Assembly: GCA_947373245.1 (NCBI GenBank)
Contig: CANBWY010000010.1
Location: 1-46,756, forward strand
Length of the DNA: 46,756 nucleotides
Source: Comamonadaceae bacterium
GTDB taxonomy: Bacteria; Pseudomonadota; Gammaproteobacteria; Burkholderiales; Burkholderiaceae_C
Direction: 5' to 3'
The notes under the pieces were generated by a model. The model did no database searches, had not been told where the DNA came from, and was given only the letters and a program-made list of their open reading frames with translations. Each line of letters starts with the position of its first letter. Positions within the stretch are counted from its first letter, which is position 1. The translations under genes and the position numbers were made by a program. This document shows, piece by piece, positions 26,180 through 34,962 of this stretch.

Positions 26180-26992
26180 TTACACACGCCCCATCGCAAA
26201 ACCTTTGGCGATGTAATGACGGACAAACCAAATCACGATGGCACCGGGCACGATGGTCAACATGCCAGCGGCGGCCAAGGTTGCCCAATCCATGCCAGAC
26301 GCGCTAACAGTGCGCGTCATGGTGGCGACGATGGGCTTGGCATTCACGCTGGTGAGCGTACGCGCCAGCAGCAGCTCAACCCAGCTGAACATGAAGCAAA
26401 AAAATGCGGTCACACCCAAGCCCGCTTTAATCAGCGGCAAGAACACGCGAACAAAAAATCGCGGGAAACTGTAACCATCGATGTAAGCCGTCTCGTCAAT
26501 TTCACGCGGAATCCCGCTCATGAAACCTTCCAAAATCCAAACTGCCAAGGGGACGTTGAACAGCAAATGCGCCAAGGCAACGGCCAAGTGCGTGTCCATC
26601 AAACCCACGGTCGTGTAGAGTTGAAAAAATGGCAATAAAAACACCGCGGGCGGTGTCATGCGGTTGGTCAACAACCAAAAAAATACATGCTTGTCACCCA
26701 AAAAGCTGTAGCGCGAAAACGCATACGCTGCAGGCAAGGCGACCGATACCGAAATGACCGTGTTCATGGCCACGTAGATCAAGCTGTTGATGTAGCCCGA
26801 ATACCAAGACTCATCCGTGAAGATGGTGACATAGTTTGCCAACGTGATGTGCCGAGGAAACAGCGTGAAGGTGGCCACAATTTCTTCATTGGTGCGCAGA
26901 CTCATGTTGAACATCCAATAAATGGGCAACATAGCAAACAAAAGGTAGAGCCACAAAAAAATTGTGCGTTTTTTAAACCGCGTGTCATCCAT
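26180..26992 (-). CDS. glpQ: Glycerol ABC transporter permease GlpQ
   Basis: A 270-residue MalG-type permease with six predicted membrane helices. The first is LWLYLLFAMLPIYWMFNMSL, and a late EAA-like cytoplasmic loop (EIDETAYIDGYSFPRFFVRVFLP) contacts the ATPase. Together with GlpP it forms the transmembrane channel of the glycerol importer. The gene overlaps glpP by 8 bases, consistent with coupled translation. The name glpQ here is the transporter gene of the rhizobial nomenclature, not the E. coli glycerophosphodiesterase. Confidence 0.92.
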   Translation of the reverse strand: MDDTRFKKRTIFLWLYLLFAMLPIYWMFNMSLRTNEEIVATFTLFPRHITLANYVTIFTDESWYSGYINSLIYVAMNTVISVSVALPAAYAFSRYSFLGDKHVFFWLLTNRMTPPAVFLLPFFQLYTTVGLMDTHLAVALAHLLFNVPLAVWILEGFMSGIPREIDETAYIDGYSFPRFFVRVFLPLIKAGLGVTAFFCFMFSWVELLLARTLTSVNAKPIVATMTRTVSASGMDWATLAAAGMLTIVPGAIVIWFVRHYIAKGFAMGRV

Positions 26993-27866
26993 GCTCGGTC
27001 TCCTTCACGGCATTGCCCACTTGCTGCATCCAGTTGTAGAGGACGAAGCAAAGCAACAAAATAATCAAAAAATAAATCAGAGAAAACGCCGCCGCAGGCC
27101 CCAAGTCAAATTGACCCACTGCTTTTTGCGTCAGGTATTGACTCAAGAACGTGGTGGCATTACCCGGGCCACCGCCCGTCAGCACAAATGGCTCGGTGTA
27201 AATCATGAAACTATCCATGAAGCGCAACAAAACAGCGATCACCAGCACACCGCGCATCTTGGGCAATTGAATGAAGCGAAACACCGCAAACTTAGAGGCC
27301 CCATCGATTCGGGCAGCTTGGTAATAAGCATCGGGAATGCTGCGCAAACCCGCATACGCCAAGAGCGCTACCAAAGGCGTCCAATGCCACACATCCATGA
27401 TGAGCACGGTCAGCCAAGCATCGGTTGCGTTGCCGGTGTAGTTGTATTCCACGCCCAATGCTTGCAAGGTGTAGCCTAACAACCCAATGTCGGCACGACC
27501 AAAAATTTGCCAGATCGTGCCGACCACGTTCCAAGGAATCAACAGCGACAAAGCAATCACCACCAAGGTCAGCGATGCTCGCCAACCTTGCGCAGGCATA
27601 GACAGCGCCAAGGCGACACCCAATGGAATTTCAGCCATCAGCACCGAGAACGAAAACACTAACTGACGCCACAGCGCGGCGTGTAAGTCTTCGTCACGCA
27701 TCACCGCAGCAAACCATTCAGTGCCCACATACACACGACGCTCGGGCGAAATGATGTCTTGCACAGAGTAGTTAACAACCGTCATCAAGGGCACGATGGC
27801 CGAAAAGGCCACGCACATGAGGACGGGCAGAATAAGAAACCACGCTTTTTGATTGACGGGCTTCAT
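26985..27866 (-). CDS. glpP: Glycerol ABC transporter permease GlpP
   Basis: A 293-residue MalF-type permease. The N-terminal helix is AWFLILPVLMCVAFSAIVPL, and the extracytoplasmic segment contains YSVQDIISPERRVYVGTEWF. The EAA-like loop is SIPDAYYQAARIDGASKFAVFRFIQLP (seen in part), and the late segment is LTGGGPGNATTFLSQYL. It partners GlpQ. The start ATG overlaps the glpT stop by 4 bases. Confidence 0.92.
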   Translation of the reverse strand: MKPVNQKAWFLILPVLMCVAFSAIVPLMTVVNYSVQDIISPERRVYVGTEWFAAVMRDEDLHAALWRQLVFSFSVLMAEIPLGVALALSMPAQGWRASLTLVVIALSLLIPWNVVGTIWQIFGRADIGLLGYTLQALGVEYNYTGNATDAWLTVLIMDVWHWTPLVALLAYAGLRSIPDAYYQAARIDGASKFAVFRFIQLPKMRGVLVIAVLLRFMDSFMIYTEPFVLTGGGPGNATTFLSQYLTQKAVGQFDLGPAAAFSLIYFLIILLLCFVLYNWMQQVGNAVKETEHG

Positions 27867-28951
27867 GCCAGCAACTCCTCATCTTTGTAAAAACAGGTGT
27901 GCGATCCCATGATGTCTAAATACACGCTTTGCCCAACATGGCGTGGGGCGTGATCCAGGGGCAAGCGTGCACGAACGGTTTCGCCCGCGCAATCGGCTGT
28001 CAACAAATAACTGGTGCCCAAATCCTGCCAACGCGTGACCACGGCAGACAACGCGTTGTCGTGGCTTTTCTCTGTCACGCCCACATATTCAGGACGTATC
28101 CCAATGCGCACGTCTTGCACATCGCGCAACCGCGATGCGTGCTGCGCACCCAATGTCAGTGTTTGATGCCCGACTTGAATTGACTGGTCTTGACAGCGCG
28201 CCTGCAAAAAATTCATGCCAGGCGAGCCAATGAAGTGGCCTACGAAGGTGTGCTCGGGACGCTCAAACAAATCTTCTGCGCTGCCCACTTGCACCGCACG
28301 GCCACGCGTCATGACCACCACTTCTTCGGCAAAGGTCAAAGCCTCGACTTGGTCGTGCGTGACGTAAATTAGAGTGAGTTTGAGCTCTTGGTGAATTTGT
28401 TTGAGCTTGCGCCGCAATTGCCATTTCAAATGCGGGTCGATCACTGTCAAAGGTTCGTCAAACAAAATGGCCGCCACATCGGGGCGCACCAAACCACGAC
28501 CCAACGATATTTTTTGCTTGGCGTCTGCGGATAAGCCAGAAGCGCGTAAGTCAAGCTGCGCATTCAGCTCTAACATTTCAGCGATCTCGCCCACACGTTT
28601 TTGAATGAACGCCTTAGCCATTCCGCGGTTGCGCAACGGAAAGGCCAAGTTTTGCGCCACGGTCATGGTGTCATACAACACGGGGAACTGAAACACTTGC
28701 GCGATATTGCGTTCTTGTGGCGTTTGACGCGTGACATCCACGCCGTCAAATGACACAGAACCGTGCGAAGGCCGAACCAGTCCCGAGATGATGTTGAGCA
28801 TGGTTGTTTTGCCACAACCTGAGGGGCCCAACAAGGCATAGGCGCCACCAGCGCGGAAAGTCATTTTCAAAGGCAGCAAGGCGTAGTCGCTGTCTTGAGT
28901 CGGATGCTGCGAATAGGCGTGTGCCAAATCTAAATCAATGCGAGCCGCCAT
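27863..28951 (-). CDS. glpT: Glycerol ABC transporter ATPase GlpT
   Basis: A 362-residue ATP-binding subunit with Walker A GPSGCGKTT (42-50), Walker B AILFDEP (161-167) and a normal switch histidine H199 in YVTHDQVEA. Its ABC signature is degenerate: LSADAKQKISLGRG (from residue 140) replaces LSGGQ. A MalK-like regulatory tail follows, with IGSPGMNFL and IGIRPEYVGV. It should heterodimerise with GlpS. The longer open frame (to 29224) overlaps glpS and is rejected; the ATG at 28951 overlaps the glpS end by 17 bases. The name follows the rhizobial system, not the E. coli antiporter. Confidence 0.92.
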   Translation of the reverse strand: MAARIDLDLAHAYSQHPTQDSDYALLPLKMTFRAGGAYALLGPSGCGKTTMLNIISGLVRPSHGSVSFDGVDVTRQTPQERNIAQVFQFPVLYDTMTVAQNLAFPLRNRGMAKAFIQKRVGEIAEMLELNAQLDLRASGLSADAKQKISLGRGLVRPDVAAILFDEPLTVIDPHLKWQLRRKLKQIHQELKLTLIYVTHDQVEALTFAEEVVVMTRGRAVQVGSAEDLFERPEHTFVGHFIGSPGMNFLQARCQDQSIQVGHQTLTLGAQHASRLRDVQDVRIGIRPEYVGVTEKSHDNALSAVVTRWQDLGTSYLLTADCAGETVRARLPLDHAPRHVGQSVYLDIMGSHTCFYKDEELLA

Positions 28952-30032
28952 GTGTGGGCCCTCCTTTTTCAAACGCCAGTGGGGCGCGCAACAAAGTGCC
29001 TTGCAATGCAAACACATACACGTCAGCGGGACTGAAGTACACATCCAACTGCGAACCCAACTTGAAAAAATGGACCCCCGTGCGTTGCATGACCAACTCA
29101 CCCATGGCTGTGTGAAGATGGACAAAGGTGTCGGTGCCAGAAATTTCAGCCAATTGCACTCGCCCTCTGACGGACACATCACTTGCGCGCGCATCTGCAC
29201 GCAAGGCGCTTGCGCGAATTCCAAGCACCAAGCTTGAAGCGGTGGTATTCACGTCGTCCAACGGCAGACTGGGACCTGCTGCAATTTGCCACGTCGCACC
29301 CACACGATTAGCATGCAACACGTTCAAAGGCGGGTCACTGAAGGCCCGCGCCACATTTAAGGATTGCGGGCGGCGAAACACCTCCAAGGTCGGTCCGTAT
29401 TGCAGCAACCGCCCTTCTTGCAAGACTGCGGTGAAGCCGCCCAACAGGAGTGCCTCACTTGGTTCGGTGGTGGCGTAGACCACCGTGGCGTCACCGGTTG
29501 CAAACAACTGGGTCAATTCATCGCGCAGCTCTTCGCGCAGTTTGTAATCCAAATTCACCAAGGGCTCGTCCAGCAGCATCAAGGGCGCGTTCTTGGCCAA
29601 AGCACGCGCCAAGGCCACGCGCTGTTGTTGCCCGCCTGACAACTCGGCAGGCAAGCGCTTCAAAAAGGCGTCTATTCGCAACCGTTTGGCCAGATCAAGC
29701 ACCGTACGCTCGATGTTGGCGTCACCGCGTAAGCGCAAAGGAGAGGCGATGTTGTCAAACACTGTCATCGAGGGGTAATTGATGAATTGCTGGTACACCA
29801 TGGCCACATTGCGCTCACGCACGGGAACGCCTGTGACGTCATGTTCATCCACCCAGACACGGCCCGTACTGGGCACATCCAGCCCTGCCATCAAGCGCAT
29901 GACACTTGTTTTTCCAGCTTGGGTGGCACCCAACAACACCGTGACAGCACCCGGCACCAGGCTCAAGTCAAAGGGGTGCAAATGAACCGACGCGCCGACC
30001 GACTTACCAACTTGTTTCAATGTGAGCTTCAC
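28935..30032 (-). CDS. glpS: Glycerol ABC transporter ATPase GlpS
   Basis: A 365-residue ATP-binding subunit, first gene of the importer operon. Walker A is GATQAGKT (35-42), the signature is canonical LSGGQQQRV (131-139) and Walker B is LMLLDEP (151-157). The switch-histidine position holds Thr (T189 in YATTEPSEA), so its own ATP site probably cannot hydrolyse efficiently. This complements GlpT, whose signature is degenerate, and suggests one active site in the dimer. A MalK-like tail with VLGIRASALRA follows. It diverges from glpR across 123 bases. Confidence 0.92.
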   Translation of the reverse strand: MKLTLKQVGKSVGASVHLHPFDLSLVPGAVTVLLGATQAGKTSVMRLMAGLDVPSTGRVWVDEHDVTGVPVRERNVAMVYQQFINYPSMTVFDNIASPLRLRGDANIERTVLDLAKRLRIDAFLKRLPAELSGGQQQRVALARALAKNAPLMLLDEPLVNLDYKLREELRDELTQLFATGDATVVYATTEPSEALLLGGFTAVLQEGRLLQYGPTLEVFRRPQSLNVARAFSDPPLNVLHANRVGATWQIAAGPSLPLDDVNTTASSLVLGIRASALRADARASDVSVRGRVQLAEISGTDTFVHLHTAMGELVMQRTGVHFFKLGSQLDVYFSPADVYVFALQGTLLRAPLAFEKGGPTHGGSH

Positions 30033-30155
30033 ATGCCGTCCAAAATTTAATGATTACGATAAGTTTTTACGTTCGAATTCTTGTTCGTTTTTTTATTATT
30101 TTTTTCGGTATTTACCCTAAGCGAAACCAATTCGCGCATGATTTATCGTTGCGGC
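30033..30155. promoter_or_regulatory. Divergent glpS/glpR control region with GlpR-like half-sites
   Basis: A T-rich region between the two operons. It contains two direct repeats of GTTCG 12 bases apart (30071-30075, 30083-30087), the first inside the palindrome TTCGAA. A further TTTCG (30103-30107) faces GCGAAA (30121-30126). E. coli GlpR operators have TGTTCG/CGAACA half-sites, so these are plausible operators for the GlpR encoded alongside. Precise promoters are not clear. Confidence 0.4.
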
Positions 30156-30926
30156 ATGTCACCGAATGCCCGCCAAACCGAACTTTTAGCACTTGTGAAA
30201 GCGCAAGGTGTTGCCTCGATTGAGTATCTGGCTGAGAAATTTGGTGTCACGCTTCAGACCGTGCGACGCGACGTACAACGCTTGAGCGAAGCTGGCTTTC
30301 TCACCCGTTTTCATGGCGGCGTGCGACTCCCCACCTCCACCACAGAAAATCTCGCTTATCGCCAGCGCCAAGCCCTGAACGACCAAGGCAAAGCGCGCAT
30401 TGCCAAAGCCATTGCGCAACGCGTGCCCAACGGCTGCTCGTTACTCATGAACATCGGCACCACCATCGAAGCCGTCGCCCGCGAACTGATGCACCACAAA
30501 GATTTACGCGTGATCACCAACAACTTGAACATTGCATCGCTGTTGAGCGGCAATCCCGCCTGTGAAGTCATCGTCACGGGCGGCGTGGTGCGCGGTTTGG
30601 ACCAAGGCGTGGTGGGCGAAGCCACTGTCGATTTCATTCGCCAGTTCAAGGTCGACATTGGTTTGATTGGCATCAGCGGCATCGAAGCTGATGGCACTTT
30701 GCGTGACTACGATTACCGCGAAGTGAAAGTGTCACGCGCCATCATTGAGCACTCGCGCGAGGTTTGGTTGGCCGCTGACTTCAGCAAATTCAATCGCCCA
30801 GCCATGGTTGAACTCGCGGCGATGGCAGACATTGATCGCGTGTTCACCGATCAAATCCCTCCCGATGCGTTTGAGCACATGATGGAACAAGCAGGCGTGG
30901 AATGCATCATTGCCGCGACGGACTGA
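30156..30926 (+). CDS. glpR: DeoR-family glycerol regulon repressor GlpR
   Basis: A 256-residue regulator. The N-terminal DeoR helix-turn-helix has RQTELLALVKAQG, LAEKFGVTLQTVRRDVQRL and FHGGVRLP. The C-terminal sugar-phosphate sensor domain has LLMNIGTTIEAVAREL, VTGGVVRGLDQGVVG and WLAADFSKFNRPAMV. GlpR normally responds to glycerol 3-phosphate. The start at 30156 (MSPNARQTE) is preferred; an ATG at 30138 would add six residues. It sits at the divergent promoter and 11 bases before glpK, so it probably controls both operons. Confidence 0.92.
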   Translation: MSPNARQTELLALVKAQGVASIEYLAEKFGVTLQTVRRDVQRLSEAGFLTRFHGGVRLPTSTTENLAYRQRQALNDQGKARIAKAIAQRVPNGCSLLMNIGTTIEAVARELMHHKDLRVITNNLNIASLLSGNPACEVIVTGGVVRGLDQGVVGEATVDFIRQFKVDIGLIGISGIEADGTLRDYDYREVKVSRAIIEHSREVWLAADFSKFNRPAMVELAAMADIDRVFTDQIPPDAFEHMMEQAGVECIIAATD

Positions 30927-30937
30927 CACTGAACCCC

Positions 30938-32431
30938 ATGAAATACCTTTTAGCCATCGACCAAGGCACCTCCAGCTCACGCAGCATTGTGTTTGCACCT
31001 GACGGTCACATCGTGGCCATTGCACAGCGCGAGTTTGAACAAATTTACCCCCAACCCGGCTGGGTCGAGCACAACCCATTGGAGATTTGGCAAAGCCAGC
31101 TCGCGACAATCCACGAGGTCTTGCACAAAGCCAATCTTCAAGTCAGTGACGTGTTAGCAGTGGGCATTACCAACCAACGCGAAACCACCGTGGTGTGGCA
31201 CCGCGAAACCGGACAGCCCATATACAACGCCATCGTTTGGCAAGACCGCCGCGCCGAAAACGTGTGCGCCCAGTTGCGTGAGCAAGGTCACACCGATGGG
31301 GTGCGAGAAAAAACGGGGCTGCTCATCGACGCGTACTTCTCAGGTCCGAAATTGCAATGGATCTTGGACCACGTGCCCCACGCCCGCGAATGGGCCCAGG
31401 CGGGAAAACTGGCCTTTGGCACCATCGACACGTGGCTCATTTGGCAACTCACGCATGGCGAAGTTCACGCCACCGATGTGAGCAACGCCTCACGCACGAT
31501 GCTGCTCAATGTCCATACCAACGAATGGGATGACGAGCTACTCGCCTTGCTGCGCATTCCAAAATCGTTGATGCCCAAGGTTCAGCCTTCGTCCAGCGAT
31601 TTCGGGGCTATCGACGCCTCGTTTCTAGGCGCACGTTTGCCGATTGGCGGCGTAGCGGGCGATCAGCAAAGTGCCTTGTTTGGACAAACCTGTTGGTCAG
31701 CCGGACAAGCCAAAAATACCTATGGCACCGGCTGCTTTGCGCTCATGCACACGGGGCATCAGTTCCTGACCAGTCAAAACGGCTTGATCACCACCAGCGC
31801 CGCACAAGTGGGCAAGACGCCCGAATTTGCTCTAGAAGGCAGCGTCTTCATTGGCGGTGCGGTCGTGCAATGGTTGCGCGATGGCCTGCATGCGTTCCAG
31901 CACAGCAGCGACGTTGAAGGATTGGCGCACAGCGCGGGCGACGCAGGTGGCGTGGTGATGGTGCCCGCCTTCACCGGTCTAGGCGCACCCTACTGGGATG
32001 CGCAAGCACGCGGATCGATTGTGGGCATCACACGCGGCACAACGATGGCCCATTTGGCCTACGCAGCGCTTGAAAGCATTGCCTTTCAAAGCACCGCCTT
32101 GCTTGAAGCCATGAGCCGTGACGCTGTGCAAAACGGCGGCCAAGCGGTGCGTGAATTGCGCGTCGACGGCGGCGCCTGTGCGAACGATTTGCTGATGCAA
32201 ATGCAAGCCGACTTACTGGGCATCTCTGTCGTTCGACCCGCTGTGATTGAGACCACCGCCCTCGGCGCGGCCTACCTCGCAGGCTTGCAATGCGGCATGT
32301 ATGCAGACCCGCAAGACTTGTCTGCCCAATGGCGTGTCGAAAAACGCTTTGAACCTCGCATCTCACGCGATCAAGCGCATCACAAGATGGATGCATGGAA
32401 TCGTGCCGTTCGCCAAACCACTTGTTTATAA
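30938..32431 (+). CDS. glpK: Glycerol kinase
   Basis: Phosphorylates glycerol to glycerol 3-phosphate, the substrate of GlpD. The 497-residue FGGY kinase starts MKYLLAIDQGTSSSRSIVF and has the substrate loop NQRETTVVW, ETGQPIYNAIVWQDRR, the ATP-side NTYGTGCFALMHTG and a C-terminal GLGAPYWDAQARG. Length is normal. It lies 11 bases after glpR and only 5 bases before the Gfo/Idh/MocA gene, tying glycerol metabolism to the sugar-uptake genes downstream. No glpF facilitator is in the window, consistent with ABC-driven uptake. Confidence 0.97.
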   Translation: MKYLLAIDQGTSSSRSIVFAPDGHIVAIAQREFEQIYPQPGWVEHNPLEIWQSQLATIHEVLHKANLQVSDVLAVGITNQRETTVVWHRETGQPIYNAIVWQDRRAENVCAQLREQGHTDGVREKTGLLIDAYFSGPKLQWILDHVPHAREWAQAGKLAFGTIDTWLIWQLTHGEVHATDVSNASRTMLLNVHTNEWDDELLALLRIPKSLMPKVQPSSSDFGAIDASFLGARLPIGGVAGDQQSALFGQTCWSAGQAKNTYGTGCFALMHTGHQFLTSQNGLITTSAAQVGKTPEFALEGSVFIGGAVVQWLRDGLHAFQHSSDVEGLAHSAGDAGGVVMVPAFTGLGAPYWDAQARGSIVGITRGTTMAHLAYAALESIAFQSTALLEAMSRDAVQNGGQAVRELRVDGGACANDLLMQMQADLLGISVVRPAVIETTALGAAYLAGLQCGMYADPQDLSAQWRVEKRFEPRISRDQAHHKMDAWNRAVRQTTCL

Positions 32432-32436
32432 ACACC

Positions 32437-33561
32437 ATGAAACTCACCCGTTACGGATTCATCGGCTGCGGCATGATGGGTCAAGAGCACCTGCGAAACA
32501 TTGCCTTGCTCCAGCATGCTGTGGTGACGCGCATCTACGAACCAGATGACGACATGCTGAAACTCAGCTTGTCGTTGGCACCACACGCGCAGCGCAGCGC
32601 CACACTAGACGACGTGATCTTGGCCGATGACGTGGATTGCTTGGTCATCACCAGCCCTAACTTCAGACATGCAGAGCAGTTACAGCACATTGCCAGCTTG
32701 CGCGCCCTGCCCGTCTTGTTGGAAAAACCAGCGTGTACAACGATGGATAGCGTACGCGAATTGCAGACCTTGGCACGCACTTACCCAGCCCCCATCTGGG
32801 TGGCCATGGAATACCGTTACATGCCACCCATCATGCGTTTGGTGGATGAAGTGCACTCGCAAAGCAGCACAGGTCCAGTGACCTTGATTAGCATTCGCGA
32901 ACACCGCTTTCCCTTCCTCCACAAAGTCGGCGACTGGAACCGCTTCAACCGTTACACCGGTGGCACCTTGGTCGAAAAATGCTGCCATTTCTTTGATCTC
33001 ATGCGTTTGTTGACCCAAAGCGAACCGATACGAATTTATGCATCTGCCTCTGTCGCGCACAACCATTTGGACGAACATTACCCCGACGGCACGCCCGACA
33101 TTTTGGACAACGCATATGTGATCGTGGACTTTGAATCGGGCCAACGCGCATTGCTAGAGCTCTGCATGTTTGCCGAAGGTGCGCGCTACCAAGAAGAAAT
33201 TTCAGTGGTCGGTCCACGCGCCAAAGTGGAATGTTTTGTGCCAGGCCCAGGACGTTTCTGGCCTGCGCATTTAGGCGCACCGCCCACGCCCTTGTTGGTG
33301 TTGAGCCCGAGGGAGCCCAAAGGACCTTCTGAGCTGGAAGTGCCCGTAGATCCGCAAGCCTTGGCTGCGGGCGATCACAACGGATCAACTTTTTATCAAC
33401 ACCAGCGGTTTCAAACCACCGTCCAAGGTCAAGGTCGCGTTGAAGTCAGTCTGCACGATGGCTTGGCTGCTGTACGCATGGGATTGGCGGCACAAGAATC
33501 TGCCCGCACAGGTCAAGCCATCGACTTGCGCAGCGGCACTTTCTCTGCCACTGGGCAGTAA
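32437..33561 (+). CDS. Gfo/Idh/MocA-family NAD(P)-dependent oxidoreductase
   Basis: A 374-residue sugar- or polyol-type dehydrogenase. The Rossmann motif is YGFIGCGMMGQEHL, followed by the family's LLEKPACTT (EKP) and the substrate-domain segments HRFPFLHKVGDWNRF and GGTLVEKCCHFFDLMR, with a catalytic-type histidine at HFFDL. The substrate cannot be read from sequence; relatives act on inositol, glucosides (making 3-keto sugars) or sugar phosphates. It starts 5 bases after glpK and is 102 bases before the sugar binding protein. ThuB of the rhizobial trehalose/maltitol system is a comparable family member linked to an ABC importer. Confidence 0.88.
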   Translation: MKLTRYGFIGCGMMGQEHLRNIALLQHAVVTRIYEPDDDMLKLSLSLAPHAQRSATLDDVILADDVDCLVITSPNFRHAEQLQHIASLRALPVLLEKPACTTMDSVRELQTLARTYPAPIWVAMEYRYMPPIMRLVDEVHSQSSTGPVTLISIREHRFPFLHKVGDWNRFNRYTGGTLVEKCCHFFDLMRLLTQSEPIRIYASASVAHNHLDEHYPDGTPDILDNAYVIVDFESGQRALLELCMFAEGARYQEEISVVGPRAKVECFVPGPGRFWPAHLGAPPTPLLVLSPREPKGPSELEVPVDPQALAAGDHNGSTFYQHQRFQTTVQGQGRVEVSLHDGLAAVRMGLAAQESARTGQAIDLRSGTFSATGQ

Positions 33562-33663
33562 CCCTGCAACCTCACTCCGCCAAGGCTTATGCGCGAAAAC
33601 GTGAACAACCGTCGCCCTTTCAGCGATTTATCATTTGTCATACGTTTAACCAAAGGTATCTAC

Positions 33664-34953
33664 ATGTCAAACATCGCATCGAAATTTCATAGCCACACTT
33701 TTAAAATTCTTGGACTAGCCTTCATGGCCACTGGCGCTGTATCAGCTCAGACACAAGAGGTGCGCGTCATGTGCTACCAAGATGGCGTTGAGTGCGATGT
33801 CACGTCTGAGTTAGCGAAGAAATTTGAAGCCCAAAATCCTAGCGTCAAAATCGTCGTCGACGCTGTGCCCTACAAAACCATTGTCGAACAACTCCCCGTG
33901 CAATTGGCTGCTGGTCAAGGTCCAGACATTGCACGCGTGACCGATCTGGGTGGCTTGTCGAAGTTCTATCTGGACATTTCGCCCAACCTCAAAGACCGCA
34001 AGTATTTCGACACCCAATTTGGCAGCACTGCCGCTTGGCTCAGCCCAAGCGCAGGCGGCAAAGGCATTTACGGCTTCATGTCGCAACTGACCATGACTGG
34101 TCCTTACGTCAACAAAACCTTGTTTGAACAAGCCAAGGTTGCCATGCCTGGCCCCAAAGCCACGTGGGACGAATGGGTGGCCGCAGCGAACAAAGTGGCC
34201 AAGGCCACGCAAACCAAGGCGGCGATGGCTTGGGACCGTTCAGGCCACCGCTTTGCGGGTCCTGCCATCAGCAATGGCGCGGCTATTTTTGATGCCAAAG
34301 GCGAGTTAACGCTCGATGCGGGTTACAAAACCACCGTCAACAAGTTTGTGGCGTGGCACAAAGACGGCACCATGCTCAAAGAAGTGTGGGCGGGCTCGGG
34401 CGGCTCGACCTATGCCGACTCCATTGGCGAGTTTATCAATGGGAATACTGTCATGGTCTTGTCAGGCTCTTGGCAAATTAACCGTCTGCAAAAAGACATT
34501 GGCAACAAATTTGACTGGGTGGCCGTGCCCAACCCCTGTGGTGCAGCCGCATGCACAGGCATTCCCGGCGGCGCAGCTTGGGTGGCGTTGAAAACCAGCA
34601 AATCGCCCAAAGAGACGGCCGCGTTCTTGAGCTTCATGGCCGCAGAAACCAACTATGCCGACTTCATCGCCAAAACAAACAACATTCCGGCACACGCAGG
34701 CCTGGCCAAAAAAGGCGTGAACTACGTCAACGCACAACCCGCCGCACGTGCAGCGCTGGGTGTGTTTGGCAGTGGCGTGGCGAATTTGTCACCTGTGGCC
34801 TATAAATTCCAAGGCTACAAATACAACCGAGCTCTGATGCTGCCTACGGTGTCGCGCGTCACACAAGCCTTGGTGGGGGAGTTGAGCACGGACGAGGCGA
34901 TCAACAAAATCAATGCCGACATGCAAGACGCCGTCAAGCAAGCTCAAAAGTAA
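33664..34953 (+). CDS. CUT1-type carbohydrate ABC transporter substrate-binding protein
   Basis: A 429-residue periplasmic binding protein. The signal peptide ends LGLAFMATGAVSA. The mature N-terminus has VRVMCYQDGVECDVTSELAKKF, typical of family 1 sugar-binding proteins (quoted in part), with AAGQGPDIARVTDLGGLSKF and NTVMVLSGSWQINRL. Two cysteine pairs (in MCYQDGVEC and NPCGAAAC) may form disulfides. The start at 33664 follows family length. The ligand is unknown; the linked GH31 enzyme favours an alpha-glycoside. Confidence 0.9.
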   Translation: MSNIASKFHSHTFKILGLAFMATGAVSAQTQEVRVMCYQDGVECDVTSELAKKFEAQNPSVKIVVDAVPYKTIVEQLPVQLAAGQGPDIARVTDLGGLSKFYLDISPNLKDRKYFDTQFGSTAAWLSPSAGGKGIYGFMSQLTMTGPYVNKTLFEQAKVAMPGPKATWDEWVAAANKVAKATQTKAAMAWDRSGHRFAGPAISNGAAIFDAKGELTLDAGYKTTVNKFVAWHKDGTMLKEVWAGSGGSTYADSIGEFINGNTVMVLSGSWQINRLQKDIGNKFDWVAVPNPCGAAACTGIPGGAAWVALKTSKSPKETAAFLSFMAAETNYADFIAKTNNIPAHAGLAKKGVNYVNAQPAARAALGVFGSGVANLSPVAYKFQGYKYNRALMLPTVSRVTQALVGELSTDEAINKINADMQDAVKQAQK

Positions 34954-34962
34954 GCTGGCGCT

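Noticed and set aside
28952-29224. N-terminal extension of glpT
   Set aside because: The extra 91 codons run inside glpS in another frame and have no homology to ABC ATPases; the ATG at 28951 begins the recognisable domain.
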